Shown: piece after piece, positions 44,754 through 53,624 of the stretch
Position numbering within the stretch: the stretch's first letter is position 1
Layout of the letters: every line of letters starts with the position of its first letter
Source: Gephyromycinifex aptenodytis
GTDB lineage: Bacteria; Actinomycetota; Actinomycetes; Actinomycetales; Dermatophilaceae
Assembly: GCF_012277275.1 (NCBI RefSeq)
Contig: NZ_CP051155.1
Span: 1,736,001-1,800,000 of the forward strand
Direction: 5' to 3'
Length of the DNA: 64,000 nucleotides
Made by a program: the position numbers and the translations under genes
Notes under the pieces: model-generated
What the model saw: the letters and a program-made list of their open reading frames with translations, nothing else
Told to the model about the DNA's origin: nothing
Databases searched by the model: none

Positions 44754-45905
44754 GTGAGATCGAGCAGCGTGCACACCTGGCCGGACCCGTCGCTGAGTTG
44801 GGCGCAGGCGCTCGACTCGTGGCCGGTGGTGCAGGCAGCCCTGTCCGGGCAGGGCCCGGCGGTGTGTCCGCAGGCCCATCTGCTGCCCGACTGCGAGCTC
44901 GCCGATGATGCGGCCCTGCTCATCGGCACCTCCGGATCGACCGGCACCCCCAAGTTCGCCCAGTTGAGCGCGGCCGCGTTGCAGTTCTCGGTCGAGGCCG
45001 TACATGCCCACCTGGGAGGTCCGGGACAGTGGCTGCTGTGCGTACCGCCGTCACACATCACCGGGTTTCAGGTGATCCTGCGCTCGCACGCCGCAGGCCA
45101 CCCTCCGGTCGCACTCGCACCGGGTCCGTTCACCCCGCAGTCCTTCGCGGAAGGCGTTGCGCGCCTGGACGCCCGCGCGCCCTACCGCTACACCACCCTG
45201 GTACCGACGCAACTGGTGCGGCTCCTGGCCGACGAGCAGGCGTGTATGGCTGCGCGCTCGTTGGACGCTGTCCTCATCGGCGGGGCGCCGTTGTCGCGGG
45301 CCGCAGCTGAGCAGGCCCGTTCGCTAGGCCTACGACTGTGTATCGGGTACGGCACGAGTGAGACCGCAGGCGGTTGCGTGTACGACGGCAAGCCCATCCC
45401 CGGCGCGAGCGCGCGTATCGACAAGGAGGGCAGGGTGTCGCTGGGCGGGCCGATGGTCGCCTCCGGGTACGCCGGACGCCCCGACCTGCAGGCTGGGTTC
45501 ACTCAGGACGGGGCTGGGACGCGGTGGTTCCGCACCGATGACCTCGGTGAGATCGACGCAGGGGGCAGGTTGAGGCTGCATGGCCGCGCCGACGACATCA
45601 TCAACACCGGCGGCTTGAAGGTCGCGCCCCGGGCCGTCGAAGAAGCGATCACCGACGCCTGCCCGCAGGTCAGCGATGCTCTCGTGGTGGGGCTGCCGGA
45701 CCGGCAGTGGGGGCAGGTCGTTGCTGCGGCACTCGTGCTGGCCCCCGGCGCGGACACGGTCACCTGCGCGCACCTGCGCGAGGTGCTTGACCTGCCACGG
45801 CATGCGCTGCCTCGCCTCGTACAGATTGTGGCGGCGATCCCGACGACCGGGCCCGGTAAGCCCGATCGCGCCGCGACGGTGACGTTGCTCAGCGCCGCCC
45901 GGTAG
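44754..45905 (+). CDS. menE: o-Succinylbenzoate--CoA ligase (menaquinone synthesis)
   Basis: 383-residue adenylate-forming enzyme. The P-loop-like LLIGTSGSTGTPK is near the N-terminus, IGYGTSETAGGCVYDG is the adenylate motif, WFRTDDLGEID binds the ribose, GRADDIINTGGLKV is the hinge, and the catalytic Lys is in GPGKPDRAA. Its short N-terminus is usual for actinobacterial MenE. The GTG at 44754 fits a leaderless transcript. No other men genes are nearby, so the assignment rests on length and motifs. It is convergent with bioD, 6 nt apart. Confidence 0.82.
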   Translation: MRSSSVHTWPDPSLSWAQALDSWPVVQAALSGQGPAVCPQAHLLPDCELADDAALLIGTSGSTGTPKFAQLSAAALQFSVEAVHAHLGGPGQWLLCVPPSHITGFQVILRSHAAGHPPVALAPGPFTPQSFAEGVARLDARAPYRYTTLVPTQLVRLLADEQACMAARSLDAVLIGGAPLSRAAAEQARSLGLRLCIGYGTSETAGGCVYDGKPIPGASARIDKEGRVSLGGPMVASGYAGRPDLQAGFTQDGAGTRWFRTDDLGEIDAGGRLRLHGRADDIINTGGLKVAPRAVEEAITDACPQVSDALVVGLPDRQWGQVVAAALVLAPGADTVTCAHLREVLDLPRHALPRLVQIVAAIPTTGPGKPDRAATVTLLSAAR

Positions 45906-45911
45906 CCGCGA

Positions 45912-46646
45912 CTAGCGCATCGGCGAGCCCGGTTCAGAGCGACTGTGGAACGGGTCGGTGAGCCAGGATGGCGCGGCCGCGACGAACTCTTCGCGGCGCA
46001 GCTGCCCCGCCCCGGCGGGGATCCGGCCCAGGAGCGGCTTGCCGGTGACCTGCGGCAGGTCGATGACGTTCTGCTCGCACACCAGCGGTGGATCCTGCGG
46101 CCACGAGCCGAACACGTAGCCCGCGCAAGGCAGCCCACGTGCATCCAGGGCTTCCTGGGTGAGAGCGCACAGGTTGAGCGTGCCGAGTACCGGATCGGCG
46201 ACCACGACGAACGTGACCTTCAGGCCCTGTTCGATGAGCGCCGCGGCGAGGTCGGCTTGGGTGCCGCCAGACTCATCCAGGCGCACCAGCAGACCTCCGG
46301 CCCCTTCCACGATGAGCAGGTCCAGATCCCCCCGCCTGGCGAGCTGGGCGACGTCACGGGCATGTTCGGCCACATCGGGTATCGAGACCCCGGCGACCCG
46401 CGCCGCGGCCGCCGGGGCCAGCGGGTCAGGCAACCGGAGGAACTCGTGGGTCTCCACCGGCCCCACCAATCGGCGCACCTCGTCGGCGTCGCTGCCGGTT
46501 TGGTCCGGTTGCAAGCCGGTCTGCGCGGGTTTGACGTAAGCGAGGGCCAGCCGTTGCCGGGCGATGGCGACAAGCGCGGCCGCCGCGACCGTTTTGCCGA
46601 TGTCGGTGTTCGTCCCGGCTACGAGCACGATCTGAGCCTCAACCAC
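45912..46646 (-). CDS. bioD: Dethiobiotin synthetase
   Basis: 244 residues. It closes the ureido ring of dethiobiotin from diaminopelargonic acid, CO2 and ATP. The P-loop is GTNTDIGKT at residues about 11-19, and YVKPAQTG and VEGAGGLLV are the substrate and nucleotide motifs. The GTG start overlaps the end of bioF by 8 nt and has AGGAGGT upstream. Last gene of bioA-bioF-bioD. Confidence 0.93.
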   Translation of the reverse strand: MVEAQIVLVAGTNTDIGKTVAAAALVAIARQRLALAYVKPAQTGLQPDQTGSDADEVRRLVGPVETHEFLRLPDPLAPAAAARVAGVSIPDVAEHARDVAQLARRGDLDLLIVEGAGGLLVRLDESGGTQADLAAALIEQGLKVTFVVVADPVLGTLNLCALTQEALDARGLPCAGYVFGSWPQDPPLVCEQNVIDLPQVTGKPLLGRIPAGAGQLRREEFVAAAPSWLTDPFHSRSEPGSPMR

Positions 46647-47778
46647 GAGTTACCTCCTGCAGAACGGCGAGAGCGGGCGCCAGGTCGGCGGCGCTGTGGT
46701 CGGCGTGCGCGGTCAACCGCAACCGCGAATCTCCGTCGGGGGTTGAGGGTGGCCGGAAGCAGCCGATTCGCACCCCGGCCTGGGCGGCGCGCTCGACCGC
46801 AGCCAGCGCCTGCGCAGGCCCGGGCATCGGCACCGAGAGCACGGCACCCGCCACCGGGGCTATGCCGCACGCCTGGGCGAGCAGCTGGGCGTTGGTTCGC
46901 ACCTGGGCGGCCAGGCCCGGCTGGCGGATGAGGACCTGCAACGCCGCCAGCGCAGCGCCGGCTGAGGCCGGAGCGAGCCCGGTGTCGTAGATGAAGGCGC
47001 GCGCCGCGTTGATGAGGTGCTCGCGCACCCGGTGGCCGGCAAGCACCGCCCCGCCTTGGGCCGCGAGCGCCTTGGACAGGGTCGTCGTGACAACGACCCG
47101 CGGGTGGCCAGCGAGCCCGTTGGCAGCGACCAGGCCTTCGCCACGCTGCCCCACCACGCCCAGCCCGTGCGCCTCGTCGACGATCACCGTCGCGTCGTGC
47201 ACTTGGGCGAGCTCAACCAGTTCCACCAAGGGCGCGGCGTCCCCCAGCACGCTGTAGACGGACTCGACGACGATCAGCGCCCGGCGCTGTCCGCGCTGTG
47301 CCAGCAGCGTTGCCACGTGCTCGACGTCGTTGTGCCGGGCTACCTCGACGTGGGCGCGAGAGAGCCGTGCGCCGTCGATGAGGGAGGCGTGCGCGTGCGC
47401 GTCGGAGACGATGAGGCTGGACGCGTCGCTCAGCGCCGACAAGGCAGCAAGGTTGGCGTGATATCCGGTGGAGAACACCAGAGCGGCAGGTGCGCACAGA
47501 TGGTGCGCGAGCGCGTCTTCGAGTTCGTCATGCAGCGGCAGGTGGCCGGTGACCAGCCGGGAGGCGCCCGCCCCGCCGCCGTGTTCCCGGGCGGCAGCCA
47601 CCGCGGAGTCGATGACGTGCGGATGCCGCAGCAGCCCGAGGTAGTCGTTGCCTGCCAGGTCGAGCAGGCCCTGGCTCGGGCGGCGCGGGGTGAGGGTGCG
47701 GACCAGCCCGAGGTCCTCGCGCCGCCGGGCGTGCTGCCGAAGGAAGTCCTCCAGACCGGGGTTGCCGCTCGGGCTCAT
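46639..47778 (-). CDS. bioF: 8-Amino-7-oxononanoate synthase
   Basis: 379 residues. PLP enzyme that condenses pimeloyl thioester with alanine. LAGNDYLGL at the start, VDEAHGLGVVG with the PLP-binding Asp/His, and the PLP Lys in TTLSKALAAQGGAVLAG. The ATG overlaps the bioA stop as ATGA, and it overlaps bioD at its 3' end, so the three genes are tightly coupled. Confidence 0.92.
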   Translation of the reverse strand: MSPSGNPGLEDFLRQHARRREDLGLVRTLTPRRPSQGLLDLAGNDYLGLLRHPHVIDSAVAAAREHGGGAGASRLVTGHLPLHDELEDALAHHLCAPAALVFSTGYHANLAALSALSDASSLIVSDAHAHASLIDGARLSRAHVEVARHNDVEHVATLLAQRGQRRALIVVESVYSVLGDAAPLVELVELAQVHDATVIVDEAHGLGVVGQRGEGLVAANGLAGHPRVVVTTTLSKALAAQGGAVLAGHRVREHLINAARAFIYDTGLAPASAGAALAALQVLIRQPGLAAQVRTNAQLLAQACGIAPVAGAVLSVPMPGPAQALAAVERAAQAGVRIGCFRPPSTPDGDSRLRLTAHADHSAADLAPALAVLQEVTRG

Positions 47779-49244
47779 CGTCCGTGCACCTGCCCGACCG
47801 CTTCCACCAGGGCGGCTCCGATGCTGGCGATATCTTCCGGTTCGGTGACGAACGGCGGCATCGTGTAGACGCAGTCGCGGAACGGGCGCACCCACACGCC
47901 GTGGTCCAGCGCTACCGCGGCGACCCGGGCCGCGTCGACGGGTTCGCGCAGTTGGATCACGCCGACCGCGCCCAGGGTGCGCACGTCGGAGACAGAGGCG
48001 AACTCCTTGGCCGGGGCCAACGCCGCGGTGAGCCCGTCTTCGATCCGGGCTACCCGAGCAAGCGGGTCGTCGCGCTGCAGCAGCGACAGGCTGGCGCCGG
48101 CGATCGCGGCCACCATCGGGTTGCCCATGAACGTCGGCCCGTGCATGAGTGCCCCGGCGGGCTCGGCGCTGACGCCGCGTGCCACTTTCGGCGTGCACAG
48201 CATCGCCGCCATCGAGGCGTAGCCGCCGGTCAACGCCTTACCCACGCACAGGATGTCGGGCACGACATCACAGCGGTCGGCGGCCCAGAAGGTGCCGGTG
48301 CGCCCGAATCCGGTAGCGATCTCGTCGAGGATGAACAGCGCGTCGTTGGAGGCTGCGAGCTCGGCCAGCACCCGCACGGCATGCGGGCTGTATGCATGCA
48401 TGCCACCGGCGCCTTGCAGCACCGGTTCGCAGATGACGCCCGCGATGTCGTCGGCGTGCGCTGCGTACAGGGCCCGGGTGGCGCGCTCCCATTCCAGGAG
48501 TTCCGGGTCGTCCAGGGCACGGTCCACCCCGGCCGGTGGACGGGGCGCGAAGATCTGCTCCGGGAGTACGCCGGTGAACAGGCTGTGCATTCCGCCTACC
48601 GGGTCGCACACACTCATCGCCCCGAAGGTGTCGCCGTGGTAGCCGCCGCGGATGGTGAAGATGCGCCGCCGCGGGGTGCCGGTGAGCGCGTGGTATTGCC
48701 AGGCGGCCTTGAGCGCGACCTCCACCGACACCGAGCCGGAATCGGCGAAGAAGACGTGTTGAAGGCGGTTGTCGTCCTCGACTGCGGCGCCGTCCGGTTT
48801 GCGGTCCGGCGCCCCCGGAGCCAAGTCAATGAGCTGCTGGGCCAGCCGAACTGCCGGAGCGTGCGTGATGCCCCCGAACATCACATGGCTCATCGAGTCC
48901 AACTGGCGCCGAGCAGCCTCGTCGAGTTCAGGCACCCCGTACCCGTGAATAGCGCACCACCAGGAGGCCATCGCGTCGATGACCTCGACGCTGTCGCGGC
49001 CCTCGTTGATCCGCAGCCGCAGCCGCACCCCGCTGGCCGACTCGGCGAACTGCATGACGCTGGGTCGCAGCGCCGAGGAGTACGGGTGCCAGACATGGGC
49101 GCGGTCGAAGGCGAGCAGCCGTTCGACCTCCCCGCTGTCGGAGACAGCGGCGGCTCGGGTGGGGTCGGCAGGGTCACAGGAGAGCGAAGCGGTCACCGGC
49201 TCATTCTCGCCGCTGGCCGCACCGCGGCTGACCGGCCTGTCCAT
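47775..49244 (-). CDS. bioA: Adenosylmethionine--8-amino-7-oxononanoate aminotransferase
   Basis: 489 residues. It makes 7,8-diaminopelargonic acid using S-adenosylmethionine as amino donor. HVWHPYSSA near the N-terminus, FFADSGSVSVEVALK, FTIRGGYHGDTFGAMS, FILDEIATGFGRTGT, and the PLP Lys in CVGKALTGGY. The start is uncertain: ATG 49244 is used, but GTG 49196 would remove a 16-residue N-terminal extension. First of bioA-F-D; 23 nt after the M18 peptidase stop, so possibly in its transcript. bioB is not in the window. Confidence 0.9.
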   Translation of the reverse strand: MDRPVSRGAASGENEPVTASLSCDPADPTRAAAVSDSGEVERLLAFDRAHVWHPYSSALRPSVMQFAESASGVRLRLRINEGRDSVEVIDAMASWWCAIHGYGVPELDEAARRQLDSMSHVMFGGITHAPAVRLAQQLIDLAPGAPDRKPDGAAVEDDNRLQHVFFADSGSVSVEVALKAAWQYHALTGTPRRRIFTIRGGYHGDTFGAMSVCDPVGGMHSLFTGVLPEQIFAPRPPAGVDRALDDPELLEWERATRALYAAHADDIAGVICEPVLQGAGGMHAYSPHAVRVLAELAASNDALFILDEIATGFGRTGTFWAADRCDVVPDILCVGKALTGGYASMAAMLCTPKVARGVSAEPAGALMHGPTFMGNPMVAAIAGASLSLLQRDDPLARVARIEDGLTAALAPAKEFASVSDVRTLGAVGVIQLREPVDAARVAAVALDHGVWVRPFRDCVYTMPPFVTEPEDIASIGAALVEAVGQVHGR

Positions 49245-49267
49245 TGCCGGACTGAACGTCCCGAAGT

Positions 49268-50599
49268 TCAGCGCGGCGCCAGCACCGCGGTCAGCGCCGC
49301 AACATACATTCCGGGGTCGCGTGCTCCGGTGAGTTCCCGCGCGGAGTGCATGGACAGCATCGGCGCACCCACATCGACCGTGACGGCGCCGGTCAACGCC
49401 GCCGACATGGGACCGATCGTCGAACCGCACGGCATGTCGCCGCGGCTGCGGAACACCTGCATCGGCACCCCCGCCTGCTCACACGCCAACGCGAACGCGG
49501 CCGCGCCGCTGGCGTCGGAGGCGTAGCGGCCCTTGGCGTTCACCTTCAGCACCGGGCCGCCGTTGATCTGCACCTGGTGCGCCGGTTCGTGCTTCTCGGG
49601 GTAGTTCGGGTGCGTCGCGTGGGCCATGTCGGCCGAGCAGATCAGGGAACCGGCCAGGGCTCGCAGGTAATCCTCCCGGTTGCCGCCACGGCCCAGCACG
49701 ATCCGTTCCAGGACTGCGGGCAGGAAGGTGGAGAACCCGCCCCGGTTCGTGGTGGAGCCGATCTCTTCATGGTCGAACAGCACGAGCAGCGGAATGTGCC
49801 GGTGCTCGCCGCCCTGCTCCAGCGCGGCCACCGCGTCGATGAGGGCGCGGGTACCCGCGTAGGCGGTGCCGAGGTTGTCCAGACGCGGCGCGGCCAGCAG
49901 GTCCCCGGTGCGCCCGATCCGCCGCGATGGGCTCAGGTCGTGGGTCATCACGTCCCATCCGAGGACGTTGTGCTCGGCGGCGCCCACCAGCTCGGCGAGG
50001 TAGGCCGCGAAGCTTGGCGCGTCCCCGCCCGCTCCCCAGACCGGGCTCAACTGGGTCTGCGGGTTCAGCGCCAAGCCGTTGTTGACGTCCCGCTCCAGGT
50101 GGATGGCCAACTGCGGCACCCGCAGCACCGGTTCGTCCACCTTGATCAGCGGGAAGGTGACACCACTACCCTCACGCACCGCTACCCGGCCCGAGAGGCC
50201 CAGGTCGCGGTCCAGCCAGGAGTTCAGCAGCGCACCTCCGTAGACCTCGACGATGAGTTGATCCCAGCCGGCGCTGCTGCGCTCCGGCTGCGGGGAGATA
50301 CGCAGGTTCGGCGAATCGGTGTGGCCACCCACCACCCGGAACGGGGCGGCTGCACCAGCGGCAACGTCAACCGTGCTCCATGCCGCGATGGACCCTTCCC
50401 GGGTGAGATAGAACCGCCCGGGTTCGCTCGGCCATGCTTCGGTCTCTGCCGCGGGCGTGAAACCTGCCTGCTCCAGCAGCCGAGCGGCCTCCTGTACGGC
50501 GTGGAACGGCGAGGGCGAGGCATCGATGAAGGACGCGAGTCCCTGCGCGTGCTCATCGAGGGTTGCGGAGGCGGCTGAGGACGGCGAGGTCTGCGGCAT
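49268..50599 (-). CDS. apeB: M18-family aminopeptidase
   Basis: 443-residue zinc aminopeptidase for acidic or neutral N-termini. Metal ligands are in VGGHTDSPNLR (His), APRLDNLGTAY (Asp), LFDHEEIGS (Glu), CSADMAHATHPNY (Asp) and PMLSMHSARE (His). These dodecameric enzymes work in the cytoplasm. It is upstream of bioA on the same strand. Confidence 0.92.
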   Translation of the reverse strand: MPQTSPSSAASATLDEHAQGLASFIDASPSPFHAVQEAARLLEQAGFTPAAETEAWPSEPGRFYLTREGSIAAWSTVDVAAGAAAPFRVVGGHTDSPNLRISPQPERSSAGWDQLIVEVYGGALLNSWLDRDLGLSGRVAVREGSGVTFPLIKVDEPVLRVPQLAIHLERDVNNGLALNPQTQLSPVWGAGGDAPSFAAYLAELVGAAEHNVLGWDVMTHDLSPSRRIGRTGDLLAAPRLDNLGTAYAGTRALIDAVAALEQGGEHRHIPLLVLFDHEEIGSTTNRGGFSTFLPAVLERIVLGRGGNREDYLRALAGSLICSADMAHATHPNYPEKHEPAHQVQINGGPVLKVNAKGRYASDASGAAAFALACEQAGVPMQVFRSRGDMPCGSTIGPMSAALTGAVTVDVGAPMLSMHSARELTGARDPGMYVAALTAVLAPR

Positions 50600-50690
50600 C
50601 CCTCCACTGTAGGAGTCCCCCGCCCAGCCCAGCCTCGTGATGGAGCTCCGGGTACCGCGCGGCGTGGTGACGACCTCGGCCGGACGCGTC

Positions 50691-50732
50691 GGCGGGCCAC
50701 CTGCGCACGTCGCCGTGTGCAGGTGGCCCGCC
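50691..50732 (-). terminator. Hairpin terminator of the AGCS gene
   Basis: GGCGGGCCACCTGCGCAC and GTGTGCAGGTGGCCCGCC form an 18-bp stem with one G-U pair and a 6-nt loop, 30 nt beyond the symporter stop. Confidence 0.75.
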
Positions 50733-50761
50733 GGAGAACGCTCAGCGCGACGCTAGGGCGT

Positions 50762-52216
50762 TCAGAGCTGTGTGGTCCTGTCACGGTGCCCGTCCCAGAC
50801 ACCTTCGACGAGCCCCTTGGGCATGGTCGGCAGGTCCTGGAGTTCGAACACCGCATCCTCGGGGTGGTCCTTGGTGCGTTCCAGGTCGCGCAGTGCCGCG
50901 ATGGCGTACCTGCCGAGCGCGAGCAAGGCGATGAGGTTGATGATCGCCATCAATGACATGGCGAAGTCGGCCACGTCCCACACGAAGGCCAACTTCGACA
51001 GGGAACCGATGAGGACGGCGACGACGACGAGCACCCGGATACCCAGCTCACCGGTGCGGCCTCCGTGCAGGAAGTCCATGTTGATCTCGGCGTACGTGGA
51101 GTTACCCAGCACCGAGCTGAACGCGAACACGAAGATGAGCACCGTCATCACCGGGATCACCCAGGTGCCCAATTCGGACGCGAGCGCGGTCTGGGTCAAC
51201 GAGGCACCCGCCTCTTCCTTGGTCGTCACGCCGGGGCGGTAGACCTCCGGGCCTGCGAGCAGAATCATGATGGCGGTGGCGGTGCAGACGATCATCGTGT
51301 CGACGAACACGCCGGTGGCCTGCACGAGGCCTTGGTGAGCGGGGTGGCTCACCGTGGCGGTGGCGGCGGCGTTCGGCGCCGAACCCATACCGGCCTCGTT
51401 GCTGAACATGCCTCGCTTCACGCCGTTCATGACAGCGGCGAACATGGCGCCGCCGGTACCGGCCAGCGCCGGGTTGAGACCGAAGGCTCCTTGGAAGATG
51501 TCGGCGAAGGCACCCGGAACCTCGGGCAGACGCACAACGATCACCGCCAACGCCAGCAGGAAGTAGGCCAGCGCCATGAGCGGGGCGAGGTATTCGGTCA
51601 CCCGGGCCACGGACTTGATGCCGCCGAGCACGATCGCAGCGGTGACGATGACCAGGACGGTCGCCGTGATCGAAGTGGGAACCCCGTGACCGGACTTGAG
51701 GACGTCGGCGATGGTGTTGGCCTGGACCATGTTGAAGGCAAAGCCGAAGGTGAAGATGAGGCAGACCGCGAACACGATGCCTGCCGCACGCGAGCCGAGG
51801 CCACGTTCGATGTAGTAGGCCGGGCCGCCGCGGAAGGAGGAGTCGGTGTGCGGCTGCTTGTAGAGCTGAGCGAGGGTCGCCTCGATGAACGCGGTGGCCA
51901 TACCGAGCATGGCCATCACCCACATCCAGAAGATGGCGCCCGGGCCACCGACAGCCAGTGCGATTGCGACGCCCGCGATGTTGCCGGTACCGACACGGCT
52001 GGCCAGGCTGATGGCGAACGCTTGGAAACTGCTGATGCCCTCGCCGTGCCCCGACCGGGAGCCCATGACGACGCGGAGCATCGTTCCGCCCATACGGAAC
52101 TGCATTCCGCGAGACCACACCGTGAAAACGACGCCAGCGATGACGAGCAACGGCACAAGGCCGAATTCGGTCAGAAAGCCATTCACACGCAGAACGAGAA
52201 GGTGTAGGTCATTCAT
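50762..52216 (-). CDS. Alanine/glycine:cation symporter (AGCS family)
   Basis: 484 residues with about eleven helices. Family signatures: SLASRVGTGNIAGVAIALAVGGPGAIFWMW in the first half, SSFRGGPAYYIERGLGSR, and MFSNEAGMGSAPNAAATA. It imports alanine or glycine with Na+ or H+. A polar tail of about 45 residues follows the last helix. ATG at 52216 with CGGAG upstream. A long-range leader hairpin sits just before the start. Confidence 0.92.
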   Translation of the reverse strand: MNDLHLLVLRVNGFLTEFGLVPLLVIAGVVFTVWSRGMQFRMGGTMLRVVMGSRSGHGEGISSFQAFAISLASRVGTGNIAGVAIALAVGGPGAIFWMWVMAMLGMATAFIEATLAQLYKQPHTDSSFRGGPAYYIERGLGSRAAGIVFAVCLIFTFGFAFNMVQANTIADVLKSGHGVPTSITATVLVIVTAAIVLGGIKSVARVTEYLAPLMALAYFLLALAVIVVRLPEVPGAFADIFQGAFGLNPALAGTGGAMFAAVMNGVKRGMFSNEAGMGSAPNAAATATVSHPAHQGLVQATGVFVDTMIVCTATAIMILLAGPEVYRPGVTTKEEAGASLTQTALASELGTWVIPVMTVLIFVFAFSSVLGNSTYAEINMDFLHGGRTGELGIRVLVVVAVLIGSLSKLAFVWDVADFAMSLMAIINLIALLALGRYAIAALRDLERTKDHPEDAVFELQDLPTMPKGLVEGVWDGHRDRTTQL

Positions 52217-52230
52217 GAGCGCTCCGAAGC

Positions 52231-52296
52231 GGGAGAGGCCACCTGCGGGAGGGGCGGAGGGGCTAACTGTCGGGAACGCACATTACGGCCTCTCCC
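52231..52296 (-). promoter_or_regulatory. Long-range leader hairpin upstream of the AGCS start
   Basis: In the minus-strand leader, GGGAGAGGCC and GGCCTCTCCC (perfect 10 bp, extendable to about 15 with wobbles) enclose 46 nt. The 3' arm ends only a few bases before the ribosome binding site. It could control translation or termination. It does not match the glycine riboswitch by eye. Confidence 0.4.
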
Positions 52297-52451
52297 ACCG
52301 TCCAGGGGGGCTCAGACGCGCGTGAAATACACGAAAATGTCGATGTTTTTTCGACGGGACGGGTAGGCAGATTGCCCCCTTGGGAGGGTCGCGCGCACCG
52401 GCTTACCCCGCAGGGCGCATAGCCGACCGCTCGAAGGGGTACATAGAGGTT

Positions 52452-53366
52452 ATGAGTAGTTCGACCTACCGCCCTGACATGGCTGCGGCCATGCCTGCGC
52501 CGGTGGGAGCCGACAGGCCGTTGTGGATTGTTCACGGCGGCCCTCAAGCCGACCCCTTACGGCGCCTTCTGTTCTCTGCCACGGACGCTCCGTACCTGGT
52601 GGCAAGCACCCCGTCGGCCGATGTGATCAGCACCGACGAAATCTGGCACCTGCGGCGCTTGGTGGCGGAAGCAGATGCCTTCATCACCGAACCGTTGCCC
52701 AAGGGCTACCTCGGTAAACCCGTCGGTATGGATGATCTGGTTCCATTCCTGCGCCCGGGTACGCCCGTCATCACCTTCCCTCGGGTGCACTTCGAGGGCT
52801 TGCATCCGTATCAGGTCGGTGTGCAGCCCGGCGGCCTGGTCACCCCACCGGTCGTGCCCTATCACGACCTGCGCACCATCGCTGCGGTCTCTGGGCACAC
52901 CAGCCGTGAGCAGGCCTGGGGTGGCGGGGTGAGCGCCCGGGCGCTGCGCGAGTGCGCGGCCTGGTCGCTGGTGCGGATGCGGATGTCCGAGGCCAGTACG
53001 GACATTCGAGTCGCGGATGTGGTGCGTACCGCCGGAGCAAGCGCCGTTCACACGGTGGACCGTCCGGGCAATGCGCTGATGTTGCACATCGCCCGCGGTA
53101 TCCAGGAAGCGCTCGGGGTCACCACCGGGATCCCGGAACCGGAAATCGACCTGCTCGGCCAATGCAGTGTGCCGGTGAGCGCCGAAGTCGCTGTGGCACT
53201 CGGATTCGATGCCCCGACCAGCAGTTCGTGGTCGGTATACGGCAAAGAACTTTCGATCGAAGAAGTCGACGAGGAACAAACGCGCTGGTATCACGACCAC
53301 CCCGGTATCTTGCGGACCCTGCTGGCCCATCAGCACGCCCGCATGGACCTGCTCGGCGTCCTCTGA
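52452..53366 (+). CDS. WcbI-like polysaccharide biosynthesis protein
   Basis: 304 residues. The segment ADAFITEPLPKGYLGKPVGM followed by LRPGTPVITFPRVHFEGLHPYQ resembles the WcbI family, in which conserved residues near FxGxHP bind coenzyme A; members are implicated in capsule acylation. No polysaccharide genes surround it. AGAGG precedes the ATG. It is divergent from the AGCS gene. The assignment rests on these two motifs. Confidence 0.6.
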   Translation: MSSSTYRPDMAAAMPAPVGADRPLWIVHGGPQADPLRRLLFSATDAPYLVASTPSADVISTDEIWHLRRLVAEADAFITEPLPKGYLGKPVGMDDLVPFLRPGTPVITFPRVHFEGLHPYQVGVQPGGLVTPPVVPYHDLRTIAAVSGHTSREQAWGGGVSARALRECAAWSLVRMRMSEASTDIRVADVVRTAGASAVHTVDRPGNALMLHIARGIQEALGVTTGIPEPEIDLLGQCSVPVSAEVAVALGFDAPTSSSWSVYGKELSIEEVDEEQTRWYHDHPGILRTLLAHQHARMDLLGVL

Positions 53367-53580
53367 CAGCACTGGGTCAGCGGCACCGGCGTCGGGACAC
53401 CCCCGCCCTCGACCCCGTAGGCCGGTGATTCACCCGGGCGGTGGCACTCCAGGCAAGGCGTGCGACCTTTCACGGCGCCGATTGCCTGCGGTACTCACTC
53501 AGCCGGTAGCCGCACGCATTGCGCGCTTCCCCGGCAAGCTGCTTGCTTCGAGAAGCCCAACCAGCCAACAGAACACAACG

Positions 53581-53613
53581 AAGGGCTCTCGGTGCAGAGC
53601 ACCGAGAGCCCTT
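53581..53613 (-). terminator. Hairpin terminator of the catalase gene
   Basis: Perfect 15-bp stem AAGGGCTCTCGGTGC with its complement and a 3-nt loop, 11 nt beyond the catalase stop. Confidence 0.85.
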
Positions 53614-53624
53614 CAGCAACATTG

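Noticed and set aside
52217-52330. Glycine riboswitch before the AGCS transporter
   Set aside because: The substrate would fit, but the aptamer consensus is not visible; only the long-range hairpin is reported.
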